From NCBI GenBank assembly GCA_034406715.1, contig CP137867.1, positions 868,001 to 932,000 on the forward strand: 64,000 bases of DNA, written 5' to 3'. Positions 35,801 to 47,507 of this stretch are shown piece after piece (position 1 is the stretch's first letter; each line of letters opens with the position of its first letter). The stretch is from Rhodotorula mucilaginosa (lineage: Eukaryota > Basidiomycota > Microbotryomycetes > Sporidiobolales > Sporidiobolaceae). Below the pieces are notes generated by a model. That model saw nothing but the letters and a program-made list of their open reading frames with translations. It had not been told where the DNA came from and did no database searches. Made by a program: the position numbers and the translations under genes.

Positions 35801-36907
35801 CGGAACGGCGGCGACGGCCGGCCTGCTCCGGCACCGATTCCCGTACAGCCGCAGCCGCAGCCGCAGCCGCAGCAGCGTGCACAGCGCCAGCAACATATTA
35901 GCGTCGACAAGCCGTCGAAAGTCAATGCTCCCGTGCCGAGCCAGTCTTCCGCTTCCGCCCGACCGCCAAAACCCGCTCAGGCGAAGAACAGCGCTCCAGC
36001 TCAACCCTCGACTGCTGCGACTGCGTACGTCCTCAACTCGCCTCCACCGCCAAAGAAACGTCAACGGGCGCAGTCTCCCTCTCCCAGCCTCGACGCGGGC
36101 GATCACACCGGCTCTCAGCATGCGCCCGCTCCGAAACGGCAGAAGCTCGAGCCCGAGCCCGCCCAAGTCGGTGCGGTGAAGTCGTCCGCGCGACCTCGAC
36201 ATTCGGCCCCGGCCGGTTTGCGCGCGTTTCAGCACGAGTCGCCTGTACCGACTCCTGGTCGGAGAGTACCTCGAGCATCCCTCGCAGCGGCTACGCAAGC
36301 TGCGTCTGCTTCGCCGGCCCCTCCACCCCTTCGTCCTGCGTCGCAGCCGCGACCCGCCCAGAACATGCAGCGGGCGCCTGATGTCTCGGCAGAGCGTCTC
36401 CCATCTGAACGATCCGCCAACGCCACCAAGACCACTGCTCACCAGCAGCAGCAGCAGCAGCAGCAGTCGGCCGTCAAGACGGCGCCGAGGAATGCCGTAT
36501 CGGAACCCGAAAAGCCGGCAACTGCGGGAGGTCTCAAGCTCAAAGAACTCCTCGCGATGCTCGCTCGCAAGTACAACGTCCCGCAACGAGCGATCACCAA
36601 CCTGATCTTCTGCACCTGCGCAAGATGCGATTCCGAAACCTTGGAGGACCTCGTGAGATGGTTCACGCCAGCGCATCGGCCGCTCGAAGGCACGCCCGAG
36701 TACGAACGGCTCGCCGGACTGGTCGCGAAGCACGTTTGGACTTTGCGTGAGGATACGATCGCGCTCGAAGGCAGCGAGACCGCCGTCGCGCAGCTCGAGG
36801 CGAAGCGGGGCAAACAGGCGATCAAGCGGCGCGTGCTCTTCCTCGGACGAGCCAACATCAAGACCGTCGCCTCACTGAGGAAAGACTTGTACCACTTCAG
36901 AGTCTAG
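32892..36907 (+). CDS. RAP1: RAP1-like telomere protein with three Myb-type domains and RCT
   Basis: Proposed exons 32892-32899, 32990-33098, 33167-33691, 33762-34409, 34546-34991 and 35086-36907 give 1185 residues. Three Myb-like domains are visible: RRDYTQEDKDLLAQYLAKFP with GHSAISWQEHYRKN; KFTDDDFDLCVRMMADREK with HTFSSWQSWMSKNQGDLD; and EIFTEDDKHILVHQFARG with HTQASWSAYWHQNV. The C-terminus (AITNLIFCTCARCDSETLED, YERLAGLVAKHVWTLRED, AIKRRVLFLGR) matches the Rap1 C-terminal domain that binds shelterin partners. Between them lie Pro/Gln/Ala-rich disordered regions with a CAG-encoded poly-Gln (about 36441-36468). The first intron uses a GC donor (gcaagt). No N-terminal BRCT was found. The family would place it at telomeres, in silencing and length control. 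Confidence 0.78.
36441..36468 (+). repeat. CAG repeat encoding poly-Gln
   Basis: About eight CAG codons in a row sit in the disordered part of the RAP1-like protein, upstream of the RCT domain. It is in frame and may vary in length between strains. Confidence 0.8.
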
Positions 36908-36956
36908 CTGTACGACATGCCGTCCCTCCGCCCTTTCCTGGCGCGCCGTGGTGATC

Positions 36957-38645
36957 TCACGCCTGGCAGTCGAGCACGATGCGGCCAGCGATGGCGCCTC
37001 GCTCCATGCGGTCGAATACTGTAGATTCGATCTAAGTGAGCTGTTGAAAATCTTGGCAGCGTTGAGACCGGCTGAGCTTACCACTTTCGAGGTTCTCCAG
37101 CGGCTCGACGGTGATCTGGGGCATGACCTGACCGCGAGCGGCGAATTCGAGAGCTTCGATTGCGTCTTGCCGATTTCCGATGTCTGCAGAACATGCAAAG
37201 TCAGTCTCGCTCAGCAGGGAAGTGAAACAGGGATAGCGCACTCGAGCCGACGATACGCAATCCTGTGCAGACTGTCGTGTAGACGTCAGCTTTCAACTCG
37301 GCGCCCTGCAGATTTGGATCGTCAGCAGAGTCGCCGGGTTCGCAAGTCACTCGCGTAACGCACCGCCGGAAGCCCGACGCATACAAGCGTTCCTCGCGGT
37401 CGGAGGTACTTCAGGGCGTGGTTGTAGGCAGCCGCTCCTGCCGAAAAAACGACGGATGCCTGCATGAGCAAGATCGTATGAGCCTTTGACCTCGTTTCGC
37501 CCTGTCACTTACATGCTTCCAACTTACATGCGGTCCACGTCCTCCAGAGACTCTTCGGACTTCCTCGATGAGGGCTTGCTTGTCCGCAAAATCCTTGAAG
37601 TCGATAAAGTCCTTGACACCGTATCCTTCGAGCATTTTGCGCTTCTCTTCGCCCGAGTCGATCGCGACGACTCGCAATCCGATCGCGAGAGCGTATTGTG
37701 TTCCGAGGTGCCCGAGTCCGCCACTTGCGCCAGAGATCACGACGGTATTGCCGGGCTTGGTGTTTGTCTGCGGATGGAAGAGGACGCGGGTCAAGAGAGA
37801 AGGTCAGACGGGTGGCGCAAGTCTGACTTGCCTCTTTGATTGCTCGCCAGGCGGTGACGCCGGCGCATAGGACTGTGTGCGTGATCCGGTCAGCGCCTCC
37901 GGAGGCTGGGAGCAGAACAGGCGGAGGAAACGCTCACGGGGTGCCGCAATTTCCAGTGCCAGACCTTCTGGAATGGGAGTTACGTAGCGAGCGTCCGAGA
38001 TGGCGTACTGCTGGAATGTACCATCCACGTCGTAGCCGGACGCTTTCTGCTCTGCGCAGAGTCCCTCGTTACCGGAGAGACAGTCTTCGCAAGAGTCGAG
38101 GCAAGCCGTTGCAAGCCATTTGATTCCGACGGTATCGCCAATCTTCAGCTTGGTCTTGGTGCCTTTTCCAATGGCCACAACGTGTCCGGCGCTGCAAGCG
38201 CTTTGTGCGTCAGCGTTTCCATGCCCCGACAGGTGTGAGGAGGGAGAAGAAACGAGTTCCTCCGCACCCTTCATGGCCGCCAATTCGCGGCAGCTTTGGC
38301 TTATCTGCCCAGTCGCCGTGCCTGTATTCCGTCCCTACTATAGTGAGTGCTCGGGTCTCCGGATGGGATTCCGAGTGCGGGCACACGTGAGAAAACGGAC
38401 CATGCATGCAGATCCGAGTCTGTGCGCACGACGTAGGGAAACGCTCGTCACGGCGGTCAGTTTCTTTCCTTCCGCGACGCTGCTCCAGCAGTACACTCAC
38501 GGCAGACTCCGCTGTACGCGATCTTCACGAGGACCTCCCCCACTTCGGGCTCGACGACCGGCCACTCGCGTTCGACGCGCAGCGGGCCTTTGTGCTGGTC
38601 AAAGACCACAGCGGTGGCGACTTTGGGAACGGTGAAGCTTGTCAT
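36957..38645 (-). CDS. Zinc alcohol dehydrogenase, copy A
   Basis: A multi-exon medium-chain ADH. It opens MTSFTVPKVATAVVFDQ and EVLVKIAYSGVC. Small exons then give HSDLHAWHGDWADKPKLPR and IGGHEG, AGHVVAIGKGTKTKLKIGDT, GIKWLATACLDSCEDCLSGN (structural zinc cysteines), DGTFQQYAISDARYVTPIP, the Rossmann VVISGASGGLGHLGTQYAL with the coenzyme Asp in VVAIDSGEEK, and DIGNRQDAIEALEFAARG. It ends RIVLDCQA. The pattern matches yeast ADH1-type tetrameric ethanol dehydrogenases. Catalytic Cys, His and the GHE motif are present. The frame stays open upstream to an ATG at 38822, adding 59 Arg/Ser-rich residues. It ends 49 bases from the RAP1-like stop (convergent) and lies in tandem with copy B. Confidence 0.88.
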
Positions 38646-39224
38646 ATCGGTTAGAGGGCGTAGGGAAGCTGTAAGAGTAGGAGGGAGACTCTTCGAGGGA
38701 CGAGCAACTTCATCGGCTGCGCGGCTAAAGCGTCGGCTCCGGCGGCGCTTACGATAAAGGGAGCTGCACATCAACGGGAAGGGTGTGGCTCGGAGAGCAG
38801 CATCACGGACCTGCTGTGGCATTGTAGCCGGAGGACAACCTCCTTTTAAATCGAGACAGGAAGAGGGGCGGGTGGCGAATGTTGAGTGAAACGTCTCGCT
38901 GACCTTTTCCCTCGCGGCGGCTTATGCTTTGCGCGAAATAGTTAGCAAGCTGAGATATATACGCGATTAGCCCAGCAGTCCTGATTGGTAGGGCTGCGGC
39001 TGCGGCGAAAGCCGGTGTTGACGAATCTCAGCCTCTTTCGGCCTCGGATCGCGATAGATATCGCTTCCCTTCGTTGCGCTCGGAACGGAAGACTGAGAGC
39101 GATGATTGACCGATTCATATTCTTTGACTGTTCCACTTATGTACTGAAAATGATGACCGAAACCCTGACAGCGACACACAAACTCCGACACGCGAGAAAA
39201 AGCTCGATCGGCGCAGAAATGCAC
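38646..39224. promoter_or_regulatory. Region between the tandem ADH genes
   Basis: It holds the 3' end region of copy B, the promoter of copy A and possibly its 59-codon extension (38646-38822). An AT-rich TATA-like stretch (gatatatac) and an ATTGG (inverted CCAAT) occur near 38950-38990. No other gene is seen. Confidence 0.35.
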
Positions 39225-41179
39225 TCAGCACTTGAGGACGATACGTCCAGAGACCGCACCGGCCTCCATGCGCTTGTACACTGTAACGGAGAGAACGATC
39301 ACGAGTCAGTCGAGCCAAATTTCGATACCTCAAGCGAAAGAAGAAGTCGGCAGCCTTACCTTCCGGGAGGTTCTTGAGCGGCTCGACAACGATCTGCGGC
39401 TTGACCTTGCCACGGGCCGCAAAGTCGAGCGCCTCGATCGCATCTTGGCGGTTACCGACGTCTGTGGGGGCATACGGTGAGTCAATCGTCTTTGCCGGCA
39501 ATACGACGAGGAGCATCGACTCACAGGAACCGACGATGCGGAGACTCTTGAAGACGGTCCAGAAGACGTTGGCCTTGATGTACGTGTCGGGCGGGAGACC
39601 GACCGCGACGAGGGTTCCGTGCGGGCGAAGGTATTCGAGCGCATCGTTGTAAGCAGCCCCGCCGGCCGAAGTGATAACCGCCGCCTGGACCGGAACAATC
39701 CAGCGTCAATACCGCATCTGTCCCTTTTTGTCCGTGGATAGATCGTGCCACTTACATGAGGGCCCTCACCGCCGCAAACCCGCTTGACCTCCTTGATCAA
39801 CTCTCCCTCCTTCGAAAATTTCTTGAAGTCGATGAAGCCCTCGGCACCGTATTGACTCAGGAGCTTCTCCTTCTCGCTGCCAGTGTCAATCCCAACGACG
39901 CGCAGACCGATCGCATTGGCGTACTGGACCGCGAGGTGACCTGCCAGATTGAAAAGGTGAGCAGCTAGTCGGAGCGTCGACAACGGGGCGAAAAAGGCGT
40001 ACCGAGACCGCCACCGGCACCGGAGATAACGAGCCAGTCTCCCGGCTTGCAATTGGCCTACAATGGAGTGCGTGGTTAGGTTCTGGCTTCCCAGGGAAAG
40101 GAGCATGTCCGCGGCGAGCAGCAATGGGAAGTGTTGACTGCTCACCTCCTTAATCGCTTTCCAGACGGTGACACCGGCGCACAAAACGGGCGCCGCAACC
40201 TCGAGTGGAAGGCCTTCCGGGATCGGAGTCACGTGCTTGGCATACGAGACCGCATAGCGCTGGAAGGAGCCGTCGACGGTGTACCCGTGGCACTGTGCGA
40301 GCGCACAAGTCGCCTCGGAGCCCATGCGGCAGTTCTCGCAGTTCAAGCACGAGTCGGCGAGCCACTGCATTCAGAGTATCCCGGCCGGCAATCAGCACAG
40401 TGGGACGCTAGGATGGGTCCAAGCAAGCTTCCGAGCCGGAATCCGAAAGAGATGGATCAAAAAGCGCACCTTGATTCCGACAGCATCGCCGACCTTGACC
40501 GTGGTGTTTGTGCCGTTTCCGATCGCAACGACATATCCAGCTCTGTTTTGAGTTGCACGAGCGGTGTCAGCAGATAGTTTGATAGAGCCCCAAGCGAGGC
40601 CGGCCGTAGAAAAGGAAGACAAGAGAAGGTCAACTGCGCACCCTTCGTGTCCGCCGACGAGCGGGTTCTTGCAAGGCGCCGGCCAGTCGCCTTTCCTGTG
40701 CAGCGGGACAGAGTTAGGACCTCGTCAGGACATGCAAGACGTCGCTGTGCGTACCAGGCGTGCAAGTCGGTGTCTGCGATGTGGGGCGGCAAAAACGCTC
40801 GACATCAGTGCACGCTCGGTCAGGAAAGGAGCCTATCATGATACTCACGGCAGACACCCGAAGCTTCGATCTTGACGAGGACCTCGCCCGGCTTGAGCTC
40901 GTCGGGGTGGGTGACCTTGTGGTCCTCCTGGTAGGTGATGGGACCGTTGCACTTTTCGAAGACGACAGCGGGAGCAGTCTTGGGGATTTGTTCGTTCGCC
41001 ATGAAGTCTCGAGTGTATCCTTTAGCGGGAGTATGAAGAGAGGAAGAAGGAAGTGAAGTGCGAGAGGCAAGCAGAGGCGGGGATCGATGGTGGAGAAGAG
41101 CCAAGCTGGGGACACGCAGTCGACTCGCCTTGATCGGACTAGACAGCATCGCACGTCCGGCGAGGCCCAGGCCACTCAT
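39225..41179 (-). CDS. Zinc alcohol dehydrogenase, copy B, with mitochondrial presequence
   Basis: It is paralogous to copy A and oriented the same way. From the ATG at 41179 the N-terminus MSGLGLAGRAMLSSPIKASR with RLRVPSLALLHHRSPPLLAS has many Arg/Ser/Leu and no acidic residue until about position 58, a classic mitochondrial targeting presequence. The enzyme proper begins at an internal Met (41002, MANEQIPKTAPAVVFEK). Motifs are VLVKIEASGVC, HTDLHAW, GDWPAPCKNPLVGGHEG, GYVVAIGNGTNTTVKVGDAV, SCLNCENCRMGSEATCA, DGSFQRYAVSYAKHVTPIP, VVGIDTGSEKEKLLSQYG and VGNRQDAIEALDFAARGKVK. It ends GRIVLKC. The zinc ligands are intact. By analogy to yeast Adh3 it would act in the mitochondrial matrix; initiation at 41002 would make a cytosolic form. 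Confidence 0.9.
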
Positions 41180-41744
41180 TAAGCGCCTTCAACGTCGGGC
41201 TATGTAGACCGAAGTCTGTGCGTGCGTAGGCATATCGTAACTATGCATACGGACACGCTCGGGTCTTCGGTGGGGAAATCAACCTTCGCGAAAGGCTCGG
41301 AATCAAGTTCCAGGGGGCGGCTCACGGAGCGATTCGGAGTGAGACGGCCGCAGCTGCTACAGATCTGCGCAATCGCAAGCAACAACCTCCGAGTCTTCCG
41401 ACGCCTCGGTGCAGAGCCGTCCCGAGCTGATGGGACGCTCCGAAGACAGGAGGAAGCTGGAGCGTGAATCGAAAATCAACGTGCGCGCATAGAGCTACTC
41501 CGGCTCCGCAGAGCTACGAATGACTTGATAACAGTACGGTTCCCTCATGGAAGAGTCAGACTCAGTGTGCTCGTATGCCCTCTGAAAAAATCAAGTCCGT
41601 GCCTGCACCGCCTCGTTTCTCCTGCGCAGAGTGAGCCTGATCACTGCGCGCTCTTCGGCCACGCGAGCTGCCGGACGCTCTCGGTAGCTGGTCCATCTCG
41701 TCCATTAGGCCGACACAACTCGACGAGGCGCCTGCACCCTCAAC
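41180..41744. promoter_or_regulatory. Divergent region between ADH copy B and RPC31
   Basis: About 565 bases between divergent starts. Open frames here (for example at 41222 and 41525) look non-coding. It should contain both promoters; no specific operator is claimed. Confidence 0.35.
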
Positions 41745-42920
41745 ATGGCATCACGAGGCGGACGAGGCGGCGGACGGGGCGGTCGAGGAGGCGCTTCGGG
41801 CAAGCCGCAGCCGCCTATGGGCCACTTGCAGTACGCCGAGATCATCGAGCAGTCGAAGCAGGGCACGGATGTTTTGTACCCGGTGCGTGCCATGGCCTCG
41901 AGCGTCAGCCTTGCGCAGGTGAAATGTTGGAACCACGCTGACCTCTGTGCGACGGGACGGTCATACGACGCCGCAAACAGCCTATGGAACTTCCAGAGAC
42001 GGAATATCCGACGGAACGAGAAGCGCGGATCGCCAAGCGACACAACGAGATGGTCAACGAGATGAAGTTCACTCCGTACTGGATTGACCCGCCGATGCGA
42101 GCGACGACAGGTGTGCAACAACTTCCCTTTTGTGATCTACACATGCGGAAAAGGGGCGGGAATGCGGGAGATCTGACCGGGTACTCGTCTCGCCGCGCAG
42201 AAATCGAACGCTGGTCCGATCAGTTTAAACCGAAAACAGCCAGTGCCGCGACGGCCGTGGCAGCATTACGAACCGTGCACGCCGCTCGACAGTACGACAA
42301 GGAGCTGCTACCACCTTCAGCGTTCGAAGCGATCTTTGAAAAGAAGCCGAGGGGCAAATCGACCGTCAAAGGTCAGTCGTCTGCCTCGTTGTCTTGCCCG
42401 CTTTGCGCAGCTCGCCGGGCGTTTGCTCCGTCGGGGCTACGCAGAGCTGAGGCCACGTTGCGATGTGCTGACCCGATGCATTGGCTCTTCTTTTGCAACA
42501 GACCGAAAAACGCTCAACGCCGGCGGCATTCTCGAAGGAGACGATGTAAGTCTGCATTCCTTGTGCTGAATGATGGTCCGCGCGCCATCCATCACTACAG
42601 AGTGCACCGGCGACCTCGACTACGCACCACGAGTCGCTGACGTTCTCTGCACGACTACAGGACGCCGAAGTGGACGAGGAAGAGGAGGACGAGCCAGAAG
42701 ACGCAGAAGGCCTCGAAGAGGAGGACGAGGACGAGGGCGACAACGACTACGAGATGGACTACTTTGACAACGGCGAGGAGGACGACTTTGAGAACCTGGG
42801 TGGCGGCGGCGGCGGTGACGACGGTGAGCTCTCCTGGCCTCTCCTTTTTCTGTTGCTCCTCCCGCTCTGTGTACTGACTCTTCGCATCCGGCAATCCCAG
42901 ATGGCGGTGTTATGGACTGA
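41745..42920 (+). CDS. RPC31: RNA polymerase III subunit RPC31/RPC7
   Basis: The protein starts MASRGGRGGGRGGRGGASGK, the Gly/Arg-rich start typical of Rpc31, then GHLQYAEIIEQSKQGTDVLY. Further exons give METE-like PMELPETEYPTEREARIAKR, HNEMVNEMKFTPYWIDPP, EIERWSDQFKPKTASA and PPSAFEAIFEKKPRGKS. The C-terminus is strongly acidic (DEEEEDEPEDAEGLEEEDED) and closes with the family signature MDYFDNGEEDDFENLGGG and a last exon reading GGVMD. Rpc31 is part of the Rpc82-Rpc34-Rpc31 trimer needed for initiation by RNA polymerase III. The acidic tail and YFDNGE motif are the strongest evidence. Introns are 50-80 nt. Confidence 0.85.
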
Positions 42921-43137
42921 AGCGGCTCTTGATTGTTGTAACAACTACTTGCATGATATCCCCCAGGCATGATTGTCGGTCACGTGCGGCGAAAAGGTCA
43001 GACTTGCGTCGTGCAAACACTCGAAGCTGCCAAAGGGACGGCGACTCTTGACCAGCGCCTTCGGCTGCCCGCACTTGCTGCGATTGTTCTCCTCGCTATA
43101 CACCATCTGTAGCGTCTCTCCCGCCCCTGCTCCGCGC

Positions 43138-46100
43138 ATGGCAACCCCGGCGAGAGCAGAGACGGCGCTTGCAGAACTGTCGTTCAACTTGCAGCCGGTC
43201 ACCTCGCCTCGTCTGCATCAAGACGCACCGGAGCGGACCTGCACGCCGCAGGGCAAAGTTGTACGATCTGTAGCGACCCCGCAACGGACGGGCGAGTCGC
43301 CGCTCGCGCCAAAGGACCTGAACTCGCCCGGAGCGGGTCTTCTCCTCATCGACATCGAGCCGAGCCTGAGTCGCGAGTGTACGTACTCTTGACAAGCCAC
43401 ACCGTGTGAAAGGAAATTCTACTGACAGCTCTAGGTTCCGTGAACAGGCACGCCAAAGGGACTCCTGCAACCTCGCACGCCCTCGGCGTTCGCCCGCTCG
43501 CTCTTGGATCGAACTCCCGGCATGTTCAAGGCGCAGCTCGGCACGCCGCTCATCCCGCTGAGCACGCCGGTCACGACTCGCAAGAGGCCACAACGTACTC
43601 CCGCCTCGACGCCGGCGGCAGCGAAAGAGAACGGGACGCCGGCGGCGGTCAGGCGCAGCGCCCGTCTGGCGTCGCCCTGCGCTTCGCCCCAATCCCCTCG
43701 CGCATCGCCGGCCGTGCCGCCAACGACTTTGTCCGCCATTCCTTCCCTCGGCGGTCTACGCTTCTCTACCACGCCGCGCAAGGGACGCAGTACTCCGCGC
43801 AAGAACGCTACTCCGGCGAAACCGACAGAGCCGACGGCGGTTTCGTTCACCTTGAACGGGACGGCGACTGACGTCTCGCCAGTCCAACCGGCTTCGACGA
43901 CGAGCAAGGGGCCGGCAGAGACGCCATCCCGAGGATCCTTGGCCGCGACATCTTTCCGTCATTCACCCTTCCCCGCCTTCTCACCGTCGACGCCTCTCAT
44001 CCGAACGCACGACTCTTATAGCGATACCGAATTGACAGATTGCGACGCGGACGGCTCGATCTGGGAGGACGATTTTGAGGACCCGTCTTTCTCGTACCTC
44101 TCCGGCCCGAACGAAACTCCAGTTGTCGACGCTTTCGCCCGCCTCCGAGTCGACGACGTTCCTGAAGCCTCGACTTTGTGTCCCCAAGATCCACCGACAG
44201 TCGCATACGAAGACAGCGTCCAGCTGACGGCGACTGAAGTCGAGTCTGCGAGCGGCCGCGAAGCCGAAGACGACGACGAGGACGACGACGACAGTCTCGA
44301 GCTCGGCACGATCGCAGAAGAAGACGACGAGGAGGTCGCCTCAGACGATTCGAGCTCGACCTCGACATCCGATGTGGCGTGCGATCAGAATACGCCGGAA
44401 GCAGCTCCTGCGGAGACTGCGGCAGAGGAGCTCCCGTCTGTCGAGGTCGCGATGGCGCCGTCGAACGAACTGGCAGCAGCAGCCTTCGAGAGCGGAATCG
44501 ATGGCGACGATGCGGCCGCTATTGTCGAAGATCGGGTCGTCTCCCTCGACGAGATCGCTGCGGATACCACCGAGGCTCGCTCGACATCCGACTCTCCGGA
44601 CGCCGAGTCGGCGCTTGCAACGCCGGACGTGACCGAAACGACGGAACAGCCGGTTGTCGCGAACGAAGCCCCAACCGCTCCACCGCAGGAGATGGTGCCG
44701 TCTTCGGCTCCCGCAGTCTCTTTATCTCCGTCTTCTTCTACGCAGGAGGCCGTCGAGCCCGATGCCGAGGTCGCTCTGGCTGGTCCCGTCGCGGAAGACG
44801 AGGATGACCGACACGACCTAGAGCCGATCCGGGCTGATACCGCCGACGAGCCTGTTCCAAGCTCGACGACCGTCGAAGCTAGCGTCTCCACTTCCGAGCC
44901 CGCCTGTCCGACTTCTCCAAACCGGAGCGAGCCGCCTACACCTCCCACCGAGCAAACGACTCCGTTGCGGGTCTCGAACGTACCGGAAACGACCACACCT
45001 GCCGCCACCCCGCCTCGCCGTCCGCTCACAGCAACGGTCCCCACCGCGCAACAACCTCTCGGCAAAGCGGCCCCGACTGCTCGTCGCCAGCTCACCAAGC
45101 TGACGTCGGTGACTGCGCAACGTCCTCCCGTATCAGCGAAGCCGGGCCTGACGACCCTTGTGCCTGCGTCTTCGGCTGCGCCGCGTCGCTTGCCCGTGAC
45201 CTCTCGACTGGCGGTACCCAAACGTATCGAGACGAGTCCGAGTACCCTTGAACCCCTGCAGGCCTCTACAGCTGCAGCCGCTGCCGCGACGACATCCCTT
45301 CCAGCACGAGCGGGTCCGCAGCCGTCGCATCGCGTCCCTGCATCCATCGGCGCCTCGGAGGGTGCTCGTCCTCCTACGGGTGCTCGACGTCCTGCGAACC
45401 TTTCGGCCTCGACTTCGTCTAACTCCAGCGTGGAGCAGACTCGACCGGTCCGGACCCTCGGAGACCTTGCCGCCCCCGCTCGGGCCCCGTCGACTGCAGG
45501 GAAGTCCGCGGAACGCGGAAGGGACGTCCCTGTGTCGTCTCGGCTCGACCGAAGCGGTACGATTACTCGGGCGACACGCGCGCCCAGTTCGAGTGCAGTG
45601 AGACCTGCACCGATGGCGAGGAGGCCCTTTGGAGGCGGACCGGCCGCGCCTCAGCCGCCGACGACCACCTTCACCGCGAGTCGACCGCGTGTTGCAGTAC
45701 TTCGACCTACCGCAAGCGGCGCTTCCGCTAAGCCATCGCTGAGTAAGACTGCATCGGTCGCCGCGGCTCCCGGGGTCGAATCCCTGACTGGTAAGGCGCC
45801 GCGCGCCGCTCTCGCGGTGCGGCAAACAGCGTCAGCACCGAATCTCGCGGCATCGACCAGTGGGGGTCCGTCGCCGGTGAAACCCCGTAGGGTTACGCCA
45901 GCAAGCGCAACGGCGGCCGTATTGGAGACTCCCGTAAGTACCGTATGGCAGAGTCGTGCTCGCTCTGCGCTGAACTGACTTGTTGCTCTGACAGGCTCCG
46001 GCTCTGCTCCCGAGACGCGCTCGATCTCCCGCACTGGCGGGCACCGCCGCAGCCCTGACTTCCTCGACCACAATGTTGGTCGATGCTCCGCCGCCGACCC

Positions 46101-47404
46101 CGTCCGTTCCGCCCGTCTCACGGTCACCCCTTCGTGCTTCACATCTTGCTTCTCCGCCGCGATTCACGTCCGTACAGACTCAGGCGTCCCCACTTCGGAG
46201 CCCTCGAAGAGTGCCCCTCAGCCAGCAGATGCAGCCGGGCATCGTGGCGCCGACGGCGAACACCTCGATCCTTGTTGCGCCGGCGCAGACCGTTGCCGCC
46301 GCTGCCCCCGCGGTCTTCGGCAGCAGCGCGCGCGCTGGGGCGCCGCCGAAAATGACTCGGACGACTCGTCGGACTGCGCAACCCGATACATCGGCAGCCG
46401 CACCCGTCGCTGCCGTTCCGTTGGCGGTCGGTCGACCGGTCCGCGCAGCTGCGATGAACGCGACGTACTCCGGCACGGCTGCACCCGGCCCTCCTCCAGG
46501 AGGTCGCATGGCGCGAAAGATCACTCGCCGCCAGCAACCGACCGATGCGGAGGAGACAGCTTCGGCAGAGTCGACGTCAGTCACGGCGACGAGGCCAGAG
46601 TCTGCAGCCTCTTCCGAAACTACGGAGGAGACCGAGACAGGAGTACCAGCACCTGCTCGAGCGCTCCCGATCTTCCGCCCGGCGCCAGTCCTCACACAAG
46701 TCGAGCTGAACCGGTTGACACAGCGCAACACGAAGAAGAATCAGCAAACGTTCAACCAGCTCAAACTCGAGACTGTGTTCCTCGACTATGATCGGCCCCC
46801 TTCGCCGACGAGCAAGATCCGCAAATCTTCGAGCTTGGCGAATGCCGCCAGCAAAGAGGGTCGTGAAGCTCGAGCTGCCAAGCGCCGCAATGCCCTCCGC
46901 GCGAGCGTGGACGGCTCTGAGCTCGAGGCACTGAGTTTGGAACTCTCTGCCGAGGACATTGACACGACGCCGGAGGAGCACTACCGGGCGCCGGGCGACG
47001 AGGAGCCGTATTCGACGCCTTCGCGGACGACGGCCGTCGTCAAGGGTGCGAAAGGCGGCAGCAGAGCGGCCGGGAGCAAGAAACGGACGTCGACGGAGGC
47101 GGCGCTTGACTCGGAAAATGGCGGCAAAGCGGCACGAAGGGTGAGGTGGGATCGATCGCTCGTGTATGAAGGACCGCGAGAAGGCTACGCCAAACCGCCC
47201 GACGCCAGCATCATCGTGATCAAGGTCCGTCTGCGAACTCTCCCCTGCCTTTCATTGAACCTCACTCATTGACGCCACCTTTTGACAATCTTGCAGTCGA
47301 CTGAAGTGGACGCGTGGGGCAACCCGACGGCTCCGCCGCGAGACCTCGGCAAGGCGGTGCCTGTCACGATCCGGATGCGTGTGTTTAAGAACGATGAGAA
47401 GTAG
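43138..47404 (+). CDS. Large Ser/Thr/Pro/Ala-rich unknown protein with KEN box
   Basis: Exons 43138-43378, 43448-45933, 45995-47224 and 47297-47404 give 1354 residues. The N-terminus is dense in Ser/Thr-Pro sites (CTPKGLLQPRTPSAFARSLL, DRTPGMFKAQLGTPLIPLST). A KEN box lies at about residues 140-142 (AAAKENGTPAAV), and a possible D-box RSLL at 97-100. The middle is acidic then Thr/Pro/Ala-rich. The C-terminal ~220 residues are more ordered: FNQLKLETVFLDYDRPPSP, KEGREARAAKRRNALRAS, ARRVRWDRSLVYEGPREG, and the end VDAWGNPTAPPRDLGKAVPV with TIRMRVFKNDEK. No enzymatic domain is seen. The clustered Cdk-type sites and degron motifs suggest a cell-cycle-regulated structural protein; that is inference. 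I do not recognise the family. Confidence 0.7.
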
Positions 47405-47507
47405 ACACGTCTTTGGCCCCTTCCGCGATAGAAATCCTCGTTGGCTTTGTCGCGATAAACTTGTTGTACTGCTACTGTGCAAACCTCATCTACACTAGAA
47501 GAGCTGC

